A DNA stretch of 64,000 nucleotides from the NCBI RefSeq assembly GCF_028737265.1, contig NZ_JAQZAK010000003.1:310001-374000 (forward strand), given 5' to 3'. Under the pieces are notes generated by a model, which did not search any database, had not been told where the DNA came from, and saw only the letters and a program-made list of their open reading frames with translations. This stretch comes from Actinomycetospora callitridis. GTDB taxonomy: Bacteria; Actinomycetota; Actinomycetes; Mycobacteriales; Pseudonocardiaceae. Shown here in pieces: positions 15,888 through 22,977 of the stretch. The position numbers and the translations under genes are program-made. Every line of letters starts with the position of its first letter. The stretch's first letter is position 1.

Positions 15888-17257
15888 CCCATCAACGCCC
15901 GGATCGGCTCGGGCACCAGCTGCGGCACGCGGCCGGCATCGTCGAGCAGCCCCACCGACCCCAGCCACGCCTCGAACTCGGGCGCGGGCCGCAGCCCGAG
16001 CGTCTGGCGGACCTGCAGCACGTCCTGGAACGACAGCGACTGGTAGTTGAGCATGATGTCGTCGCCCCCCGGCACGGTGATCACGAACGAGCAGCCCGCG
16101 GCGCCCAGGGTGAGCAGCAGGGTGTCGGTGTCGTCGGCGTCGGCCTCGGCGTGGTTGGTGTAGCAGACGTCCACGCCCATCGGGACGCCGAGCAGCTTGC
16201 CGCAGAGGTGGTCCTCCAGGCCGGCGCGCAGGATCTGCTTGCCGTCGAAGAGGTACTCCGGGCCGATGAAGCCGACGACGGTGTTGACGAGCAGCGGGTC
16301 GAACGCCCGGCACACGGCGTAGGCGCGCGCCTCGAGGGTCTGCTCGTCGACGTCGTGGTGGGCGTCGGCCGACAGCGCCGAACCCTGCCCCGTCTCGAAG
16401 TACGTGACGTTGTTGCCGACGGTGCCGCGGTGCAGCTCGGACGCCGCGGCGTGCGCCTCGCGCAGCTGGTCCAGCGTCACCCCGAAGCCCCGGTTGGCGG
16501 CCTGTGTGCCGGCGACGGACTGGAAGACGAGGTCGACCGGCGCGCCCTGTTCGAGCAGTTCCAGGGTGGTGGTCACGTGCGTGAGCACGCACGACTGGAT
16601 CGGCGCCCCGAGCCGCTGCCGGGCGTCGTCGATCAGGTCGAGCAGCGCGCGCACCGTCGAGGGCCGGTCGGTGGCGGGGTTGATGCCCACCACCGCGTCG
16701 CCGGCCCCGTGCAGCAGCCCGTCCACCAGTGACGCGGTGATGCCGACGGGGTCGTCGGTCGGGTGGTTGGGCTGCAGGCGCGTCGCCAGCCGGCCCTCGA
16801 GGCCGATCGTCGTGCGCAGACCCGTGACGACGCGGGTCTTGCGTCCCACGGCGACCAGGTCGCCGACGCGCATGAGCTTGCTGACCGCCGCCACCATCTC
16901 GGGCGTGAGCCCCGGCGCGAGGTCGGTCAGCACGGTGGTGTGGGCCTCCCAGGACAGCAGCCAGTCCCGGAAGCCGCCGACGGTCAGCGATCGCACGGGC
17001 GCGAACGCGGCGGCGTCGTGGGAGTCCAGGATCAGGCGGGTGACGTCGTCGTCCTCGTAGGGCACGACGGCCTCGTCGAGGAAGTGCGCGAGCGGCAGGT
17101 CCGCGAGCACCGTCTGGGCGGCCACCCGCTCGGCGGCGGACTCGGCGGCCACGCCGGCGAGCACGTCCCCCGAGCGCGCCGGCGTCGCCTTGGCGAGCAG
17201 CTCGCGCAGGTCGGCGAAGCCGTAGGAGTGCCCGCCGAGCGTGGTCGTCCAGGTCAT
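15884..17257 (-). CDS. eutB: Ethanolamine ammonia-lyase, large subunit
   Basis: This catalytic TIM-barrel subunit has 457 residues, matching the family. Motifs include YGFADLRELLAKATPARSGD at the start, VAAVSKLMRVGDLV, LQPNHPTDDPVGITASLVDGLLHGAGDAVVGINPATD, and the C-terminal DVCYTNHAEADADDTDTLL with GGDDIMLNYQSLSFQD. With EutC and adenosylcobalamin it yields acetaldehyde and ammonia. Both ends overlap neighbours by ATGA (eat upstream, eutC downstream), which points to strict co-translation. ATG at 17257 is supported by that overlap. Confidence 0.96.
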   Translation of the reverse strand: MTWTTTLGGHSYGFADLRELLAKATPARSGDVLAGVAAESAAERVAAQTVLADLPLAHFLDEAVVPYEDDDVTRLILDSHDAAAFAPVRSLTVGGFRDWLLSWEAHTTVLTDLAPGLTPEMVAAVSKLMRVGDLVAVGRKTRVVTGLRTTIGLEGRLATRLQPNHPTDDPVGITASLVDGLLHGAGDAVVGINPATDRPSTVRALLDLIDDARQRLGAPIQSCVLTHVTTTLELLEQGAPVDLVFQSVAGTQAANRGFGVTLDQLREAHAAASELHRGTVGNNVTYFETGQGSALSADAHHDVDEQTLEARAYAVCRAFDPLLVNTVVGFIGPEYLFDGKQILRAGLEDHLCGKLLGVPMGVDVCYTNHAEADADDTDTLLLTLGAAGCSFVITVPGGDDIMLNYQSLSFQDVLQVRQTLGLRPAPEFEAWLGSVGLLDDAGRVPQLVPEPIRALMG

Positions 17258-18690
17258 CCGATCTCCTCCTCGGCCTTCGCCAGGGCCGCGAACTCCTCGT
17301 CCGGGGCCGACGCGACGAGGTGGTGGCGTGAGTAGAACCCGAAGTAGGCCATGAAGACCGCGAAGGCGCCGAGCGCGCAGAGCGCGGCGACGACGTCGAC
17401 CAGGAACGTCGCCACGACGGCGGCGAGCGCCAGCACCAGCGCGACACCCGTGGTGATCCGCCCGCCCGGCGTCCGGTACGGCCGGGGCATGTCGGGGTTC
17501 CGGACGCGCAGCACCTGGTGCGCCACCATCATCAGCACGTAGGACAGCGTCGCCCCGAACACCGCGAGGTTGATGAGGATGTCGCCGTTGCCGGTCGCAG
17601 CGAGGACGAAGCCGATGGCACCGGGGACGATCAGCGCGAGCGTCGGCGCCTTGCGGCTGTTCGTGCGCGAGAGCACCCGCGGCAGGTAGCCCGCGCGCGA
17701 GAGCGCGAAGGTCTGGCGCGAGTAGGCGTAGATGATCGAGAAGAAGCTCGCGATCAGGCCGAGCAGACCGATGTAGTTCACGGTCGTCGACAGCCACGTC
17801 GACCCGCCGGAGCCGGCCTCGAGCGCGCTGACCAGCGGGTTCTCGCTCTCGGAAAGCCCGAGGGAGCCCTGCGCGCCGGGCGCCAGGAAGAGCACGGCGG
17901 CCGCCGAGAGCGCGAGGACGCCCATCGCCACGATGATCCCGCGCGGCACCGCGCGCACGGGGTCGCGCGCCTCCTCGGCGGCCAGCGGGACCCCCTCGAC
18001 GGCGAGGAAGAACCAGATCGCGAACGGGAAGCTCGCCCACACGCCGACCAGGCCGAACGGCAGGAACGGGGACGCGCCGACGGCGTCGCCGGCCGGGATG
18101 TCGGTGAGGTTCGCGGTGTCGAAGGACCCGATGGCGCCGAACGCGAAGAGCAGGAGTCCGGCCAGCGCGATCGCGGTGATCACGAAGGTGACCTTGAGGG
18201 CCTCGCCGACGCCGAGGAGGTGGATGCCGATGAAGAGCACGTAGCAGGCGAGATAGACCCACCAGCCGTCGGTGATCCCGAACAGGCCGAGCGACTCGAC
18301 GTAGCCGCCGATGAACGTCGCGATCGCGGCGGGCGCCACGGCGTACTCGAGCAGGATCGCCGCGCCCGTCGCGAAGCCACCCCACGGGCCCATCGCGACG
18401 CGGGCGAAGGTGTAGCCGCCACCGGCCGCCGGCAGCGCCGAGGACATCTCGGCGAGCCCGAGCACCATGCAGGCGTACATCACGGCCATGAGCACGGCGG
18501 CGATGGCGAGACCGCCCCAGCCGCCCTGCGCGAGCCCGAAGTGCCAGCCCGCGTAGTCGCCCGAGATCACGTACGCGACGCCCAGGCCGGCCAGCAGGAC
18601 CCAGCTCGCGGAGCCGGCCTTCAGCTGCCGCGCCGCGAGGTAGTCACTCCCCGCGCCCGTCCCCGGGCTCGACTCCACCCGATCCGCCAT
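17254..18690 (-). CDS. eat: Ethanolamine permease (APC family)
   Basis: The 478-residue integral membrane protein of the amino acid/polyamine/organocation family has about twelve helices. Family marks are LAEMSSALPAAGGGYTFARVAMGPWGGF, the Glu-containing FFLAVEGVPLAAEEARDPVRAVPRG and IIYAYSRQTFALSRAGYLP. Its position directly upstream of eutB with an ATGA overlap identifies the substrate as ethanolamine. GGAAGGGG lies just upstream of the ATG at 18690 and decides against the earlier ATG at 18723. This is the first gene of the operon; its promoter is in 18691-18775. Confidence 0.92.
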   Translation of the reverse strand: MADRVESSPGTGAGSDYLAARQLKAGSASWVLLAGLGVAYVISGDYAGWHFGLAQGGWGGLAIAAVLMAVMYACMVLGLAEMSSALPAAGGGYTFARVAMGPWGGFATGAAILLEYAVAPAAIATFIGGYVESLGLFGITDGWWVYLACYVLFIGIHLLGVGEALKVTFVITAIALAGLLLFAFGAIGSFDTANLTDIPAGDAVGASPFLPFGLVGVWASFPFAIWFFLAVEGVPLAAEEARDPVRAVPRGIIVAMGVLALSAAAVLFLAPGAQGSLGLSESENPLVSALEAGSGGSTWLSTTVNYIGLLGLIASFFSIIYAYSRQTFALSRAGYLPRVLSRTNSRKAPTLALIVPGAIGFVLAATGNGDILINLAVFGATLSYVLMMVAHQVLRVRNPDMPRPYRTPGGRITTGVALVLALAAVVATFLVDVVAALCALGAFAVFMAYFGFYSRHHLVASAPDEEFAALAKAEEEIG

Positions 18691-18775
18691 GTGTGTCCCC
18701 TTCCGCCATCCCCCGGATGCCACAGCGTGAGGCAGGTGTGAAGTCCGTGGGTGACGATGGGGTTGCGATCGCCGA

Positions 18776-18817
18776 CGTGCGTGATCTCCTCAGCGACAGC
18801 TCAGAAGATCACGCACG
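18776..18817 (-). terminator. Terminator of the marR gene
   Basis: CGTGCGTGATCT and AGATCACGCACG form a perfect 12-bp stem with an 18-base loop, six bases after the minus-strand marR stop. It insulates the eut operon from marR transcription. Confidence 0.7.
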
Positions 18818-18822
18818 AGAGG

Positions 18823-19254
18823 TCAGTCGGTGAGGTTCGTGCGGCAGCGGTTGAGCAGGGCGCGCAGGTCGGCGCGCTCGGCGTCGTCGAACCCGTCGAC
18901 CATGGCCGCCTCGACCTCGGCGGTCACAGGGGCGAGCCGCTCGAGCAGCGCCCACCCCTCGTCGGACAGGCCGATGAGCACGCGCCGCCCGTGCGCGGGG
19001 TCCGGGGTGCGCGTGATCCAGCGCCCGCGCTCGAGGGCGGCGACCAGGTCGCCCATCGCCTGGGCGCTGACGAAGGCGTTGCGGGCGAGCTCGGCGCTGG
19101 TCTGCCCCTCGCGGCGCGCGAGCACCGTCAGCGCCGTCCACTGGGGCACCGTGATGCCCGATCCCCGCAGCTGCTCGTCGAGGCGGGCGCGTACCGCGAG
19201 CTCCACCTGCTTGACGGCGTAGAGCAGGGAGGGCGGTCCCTCGGTCCTCGTCAC
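18823..19254 (-). CDS. MarR-family transcriptional regulator
   Basis: The 143-residue protein has the MarR winged helix: GITVPQWTALTVLARREGQTSAELARNAFVSAQAMGDLVAALE for the helix-turn-helix, then the wing TPDPAHGRRVLIGLSDEG. N- and C-terminal helices form the dimer interface. The ATG at 19254 is used. It is divergent from the echA-aacS-dehydrogenase operon, and an inverted repeat fitting MarR lies between them, so it probably represses that operon and itself. The ligand is likely an acyl-CoA or aromatic acid, as in related systems (inference). Confidence 0.9.
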   Translation of the reverse strand: MTRTEGPPSLLYAVKQVELAVRARLDEQLRGSGITVPQWTALTVLARREGQTSAELARNAFVSAQAMGDLVAALERGRWITRTPDPAHGRRVLIGLSDEGWALLERLAPVTAEVEAAMVDGFDDAERADLRALLNRCRTNLTD

Positions 19255-19297
19255 CGCACCCTTCCCGGCGCCTTCCGTCGAGGCGACCGCCCGGATA

Positions 19298-19316
19298 ATA
19301 TCAACCTCCTTGACAT
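19298..19316. promoter_or_regulatory. Candidate MarR operator
   Basis: ATATCAA-CCTCC-TTGACAT is an inverted repeat with 6 of 7 matching positions. It lies between divergent marR and echA and sits in the only AT-rich stretch there. TTGACA in it could also be a -35 box for the plus-strand operon, so bound repressor would block RNA polymerase. Confidence 0.6.
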
Positions 19317-19342
19317 TTCAGGTATCGCCCGGAAGGGGATCG

Positions 19343-20119
19343 ATGGCGCCGCAACTGCCCCCGTCGCTGACGCTGGAGCACGACGGACCGGTCGCCGTCC
19401 TGCGCCTCGCGCGGCCAGGCAAGCGCAACGCGCTCGACGACGCCACCGTCCGGGGGCTCGAGGCGTTCTTCACCGCGCCGCCGCCGGACGTGCGCTCCGT
19501 GGTGCTCGACGCCGAGGGCGACCACTTCTCCGCCGGGCTCGACCTCGCGGAGCTCGGGGCCACCGACGGCGTGGCCGGTGTCGAGCACTCGCGCTTCTGG
19601 CACCGCGTCTTCGACCGGATGGAGCGTGGGCGCCTCCCGGTCGTCTCCGTCCTCAAGGGCGCCGTGGTGGGCGGCGGCCTCGAGCTCGCCGCGGCCACGC
19701 ACGTCCGCGTCGCGGAGAGCTCCGCGTTCTACGCCCTGCCCGAGGCGCGCCACGGCCTCTTCGTCGGGGGCGGCGGCTCCGTCCGGATCCCGCGGCTCAT
19801 CGGCGTGCACCGCATGACCGACCTGATGCTCACCGGCCGCGTCCTCGACGCCCACGAGGGCCTGGCGCTGGGCATCTCCACCTACCTCACCGAGCCGGGC
19901 GAGGGCTTCGCGAAGGCCCTCGAGCTGGCCCACCGCATGGCCGACAACCCACCGGTGAGCACCTTCGCGGTGCTCCAGGCCCTGCCGCGCATCGCCGCGG
20001 CGCGCGACGAGGAGGGCTACCTCATGGAGTCGCTGATGGCCGCCATCTCCTCGAGCAGCGCCGAGGCCCAGGACCGCATGAGCGCCTTCCTGGACGGACG
20101 CGCGGGGAAGGTCCGCTGA
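19343..20119 (+). CDS. Enoyl-CoA hydratase/isomerase family protein (crotonase)
   Basis: The protein has 258 residues and the crotonase fold. The CoA-binding HFSAGLDLAELG and the oxyanion-hole segment LKGAVVGGGLELAAATHVRVAE are typical, followed by PEARHGLFVGGGGSVRIPRLIG. The ATG at 19343 has GGAAGGGG eight bases upstream; an in-frame ATG at 19310 overlaps the operator and is less likely. It is the first gene of echA-aacS-dehydrogenase: its stop and the next start share one base (TGATG). Hydration of an enoyl-CoA before the dehydrogenase step is the likely role; the substrate is unknown. Confidence 0.88.
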   Translation: MAPQLPPSLTLEHDGPVAVLRLARPGKRNALDDATVRGLEAFFTAPPPDVRSVVLDAEGDHFSAGLDLAELGATDGVAGVEHSRFWHRVFDRMERGRLPVVSVLKGAVVGGGLELAAATHVRVAESSAFYALPEARHGLFVGGGGSVRIPRLIGVHRMTDLMLTGRVLDAHEGLALGISTYLTEPGEGFAKALELAHRMADNPPVSTFAVLQALPRIAAARDEEGYLMESLMAAISSSSAEAQDRMSAFLDGRAGKVR

Positions 20120-22047
20120 TGACGACACCGGCTCCCCCACCGGCGGGCACCGTCATCGCCCGCTTCGTCGACTGGCTCGCGGCCGAGCGCGGCCTGGTGT
20201 TCGACGACTACGACGCCCTGCAGCGCTGGTCGGTCACCGACCTCGACGGCTTCTGGTCGGCGATCGCCGAGTTCTACGCGGTCCCGTTCCACGAGCCGCC
20301 CCGCACGGTGCTCGAGAGCCGCCGGATGCCGGGGGCGGTGTGGTTCCCGGGGGCGACGCTGAACTACGCGGAGCGCGCCGTGGAGGGGCCCGAGCCCGAC
20401 GACGACGTCGCCCTGCTCGCGTACTCCCAGACCCGCGAGCCCCAGCGCTGGACCCGCGGCGAGCTCCGCGACGCCGTCGCCCGCGCCCGGGCCGGCCTGG
20501 TGCGCCTCGGCGTGGGACGCGGGGACCGCGTGGTCGCCTACGCCCCGAACATCCCCGAGACGGTGGTCGCGCACCTCGCCGCCGCAAGTCTCGGCGCGGT
20601 GTGGGCCTCGTGCGCGCCGGAGTTCGGGGCGCGCAGCGTGATCGACCGCTTCGCCCAGGTCGAGCCGACGGTCCTGATCGCCGTCGCCGGCTACGTCTAC
20701 GGCGACAAGCCCGTCGACCGCAGCAGCGAGGTCGCGGCGCTGCGCGCGGCCCTCCCGAGCGTGCGCCATGTCGTCGCGGTGCCCTACGGCCCCGGCGAGG
20801 TCCCGGACGCGGTGGCGTGGTCGGACCTGGTCGGGACCCCGGCGGCGCCGGCCTACGACCCGGTGCCGTTCGACCACCCGCTCGTGGTGCTGTTCTCGTC
20901 GGGCACGACCGGGCCACCCAAGGCGATCGTGCACGGCCACGGCGGGATCACCGTCGAGCACCTCAAGAACCACGGCCTCGCCTGGGACGTGCAGCCCGGC
21001 GACCGGATGCTCTGGTTCACCACGACCGCCTGGATGATGTGGAACGCGCTGGTCTCCGGGCTGCTCCACGGCGCGGCGCTGATCCTCGTCGACGGCAACC
21101 CGCTGCACCCCGACCTGGTGTGGCAGTGGCGCCTCGCCGCCGAGGCCCGGGCGACCCACTTCGGCTCCTCCCCCGGCTTCCTCATGGCCTGCCGGGCCGA
21201 GGGCGTGCACCCCGCGCGCGACCACGACCTGTCCCCGCTGCGCCAGGTCTGCGTGGCGGGCAGCCCCCTGCCGCCCGAGGGCTACCGCTGGGTCGCCGAG
21301 GAGTTCGGCCCCGACGTCCTGCTGCTCGTGGGCAGCGGCGGCACCGACGTGTGCTCCGGGATCGTCCAGGGCGGACCGTGGCAGGAGGTCGTCGAGGGCG
21401 AGATCTCCGGCCGCGAGCTCGGGGTCGACACGGCCGCGTTCGACGAGGCGGGCCACGAGGTGGTGGGCGAGCGCGGTGAGCTGGTGATCCGCGCGCCGAT
21501 GCCGTCGATGCCGTTGTTCTTCTGGGGCGACGACGACGGCTCGCGGCTGCACGCCGCCTACTTCGACACCTACCCCGGCGTGTGGCGCCACGGCGACTGG
21601 GTGCGGTTCTCGCCGTCCGGGTCGGTCGTGGTCTCCGGCCGCTCGGACGCCACCCTGAACCGCGGCGGGGTGCGCCTGGGCACCGCCGAGTTCTACGCCG
21701 TCGTGGAGGAGCTGCCCGAGGTGGCCGACAGCCTCGTGATCCACCTCGAGGACCCGGCCGGCGGGCCCGGCGAGCTGCTGCTCTTCGTCGTGCCGGCCCC
21801 GGGCCACGAGGTCGACGACGCGCTCGTCGCCCGGATCCGCGGCGAGCTGCGCTCGTCGCTCTCCCCGCGCCACGTGCCCGATCGGATCCACGGCGTGCCG
21901 GCGGTGCCCCGCACGCGGACGGGCAAGAAGCTCGAGGTCCCGGCCAAGCGGATCCTGCTCGGCGCCGATCCGGACACGGTCGCGTCGCGGGACGCGCTCG
22001 TCGACCCGGCGGCGCTGGAGCCGTTCGCGGCGCTGGCCCGGCCGTGA
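20119..22047 (+). CDS. Acetoacetate-CoA ligase (acetoacetyl-CoA synthetase)
   Basis: This ATP-dependent ligase of 642 residues turns acetoacetate and CoA into acetoacetyl-CoA. It is a member of the AMP-forming acyl-CoA synthetase superfamily. Markers are the family N-terminus (FVDWLAAERG...FWSAIAEFYAVPFHEPP), MPGAVWFPGATLNYAER, the P-loop-like LFSSGTTGPPKAIVHGHGG, the A5 region GSGGTDVCSG and the C-terminal Lys in PRTRTGKKLEVPAKRIL. That Lys is subject to acetylation in relatives. It overlaps the upstream crotonase gene by one base and the downstream gene as GTGA. It feeds ketone bodies into central metabolism. Confidence 0.93.
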   Translation: MTTPAPPPAGTVIARFVDWLAAERGLVFDDYDALQRWSVTDLDGFWSAIAEFYAVPFHEPPRTVLESRRMPGAVWFPGATLNYAERAVEGPEPDDDVALLAYSQTREPQRWTRGELRDAVARARAGLVRLGVGRGDRVVAYAPNIPETVVAHLAAASLGAVWASCAPEFGARSVIDRFAQVEPTVLIAVAGYVYGDKPVDRSSEVAALRAALPSVRHVVAVPYGPGEVPDAVAWSDLVGTPAAPAYDPVPFDHPLVVLFSSGTTGPPKAIVHGHGGITVEHLKNHGLAWDVQPGDRMLWFTTTAWMMWNALVSGLLHGAALILVDGNPLHPDLVWQWRLAAEARATHFGSSPGFLMACRAEGVHPARDHDLSPLRQVCVAGSPLPPEGYRWVAEEFGPDVLLLVGSGGTDVCSGIVQGGPWQEVVEGEISGRELGVDTAAFDEAGHEVVGERGELVIRAPMPSMPLFFWGDDDGSRLHAAYFDTYPGVWRHGDWVRFSPSGSVVVSGRSDATLNRGGVRLGTAEFYAVVEELPEVADSLVIHLEDPAGGPGELLLFVVPAPGHEVDDALVARIRGELRSSLSPRHVPDRIHGVPAVPRTRTGKKLEVPAKRILLGADPDTVASRDALVDPAALEPFAALARP

Positions 22048-22922
22048 GGATCGCGGTCGTCGGGACCGGCGTCATCGGCGAGAGCTGGGCGCGGCTCTTC
22101 CTCGCCCACGGCCACGAGGTCACGGCCACCGACCCCGCGCCCGGCGCGGAGGACCGCCTGCGCGCCTCGCTCGGGCCGTCGGAGCGGCTGCGGTTCACCG
22201 ACGACCTCGCCGCGGCCGTCGCCGACGCGGACTTCGTGCAGGAGAACGGCCCGGAGCGTCTCGAGGTCAAGCACGAGCTGCTCGCGGTCGTCGACGCCGC
22301 AGTCCGGCCCGACGTCGTCGTCGCCAGCAGCTCGTCGATGCTGCGCCCCACCGACCTCGCCCGCGGCGCCCCGGGGCACCCCGAGCGCGTGCTGGTCGGG
22401 CACCCGTTCAACCCGCCGCACCTCGTGCCGCTGGTCGAGGTCGTGCCCGGGGAGGCGACGTCACCGGCGGCGGTCGATGCCGCGATGGCGTTCTACGCCT
22501 CGGTCGGCCGCTCGCCGCTGCGCCTGCGCGCCGAGCTCCCGGGCCACCTCGCGAACCGCCTGCAGGCCGCGCTGTGGCGCGAGGCGTACTCGCTGGTGGC
22601 GCGCGGGGTGGCGACGGTCGCCGACGTCGACACCGCGATCACCGAGGGACCGGGCCTGCGGTGGGCGGCGCTCGGCCCGTTCACCAACCAGCACCTCTCC
22701 GGCGGCCCCGGCGGCATCGCGCACGTCCTCGAGCACCTCGGGCCCGGCACCGAGGCGCTCTGGGCCGACCTCGGGACGACCTCGCACACCCCGGAGCTCG
22801 TCGCCCGCATCGTCGCCGGCGTCGACGAGGCCCTCGCCGGGAGCGACTCCGCCGACCTCCTCGCCCGCCGGGACGCGATCATCGCCGCCGTGCTCGCCGC
22901 CCGTCGGGAGACCGGCCGGTAG
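22044..22922 (+). CDS. 3-hydroxyacyl-CoA dehydrogenase-type NAD-dependent dehydrogenase
   Basis: The 292-residue enzyme starts with a Rossmann NAD site (IAVVGTGVIGESWARLFLAHGHEVTATDP). It has SSSSMLRPTDLA and the His motif HPFNPPHLVPLVEVVPG typical of the hydroxyacyl dehydrogenase/L-carnitine dehydrogenase group, then the helical domain GHLANRLQAALWREAY. It is shorter than fusion-type enzymes. Substrates could be 3-hydroxybutyrate-like acids, carnitine or a 3-hydroxyacyl-CoA. Coupling by GTGA to acetoacetyl-CoA synthetase favours a 3-hydroxyacid that becomes acetoacetate or a 3-keto acid (inference). Confidence 0.85.
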   Translation: MRIAVVGTGVIGESWARLFLAHGHEVTATDPAPGAEDRLRASLGPSERLRFTDDLAAAVADADFVQENGPERLEVKHELLAVVDAAVRPDVVVASSSSMLRPTDLARGAPGHPERVLVGHPFNPPHLVPLVEVVPGEATSPAAVDAAMAFYASVGRSPLRLRAELPGHLANRLQAALWREAYSLVARGVATVADVDTAITEGPGLRWAALGPFTNQHLSGGPGGIAHVLEHLGPGTEALWADLGTTSHTPELVARIVAGVDEALAGSDSADLLARRDAIIAAVLAARRETGR

Positions 22923-22977
22923 GCGGGGTCGCCCGCCCTATCCTGAGCGGGCCGGAAGGGGCGCGGACGGAGCGGCG

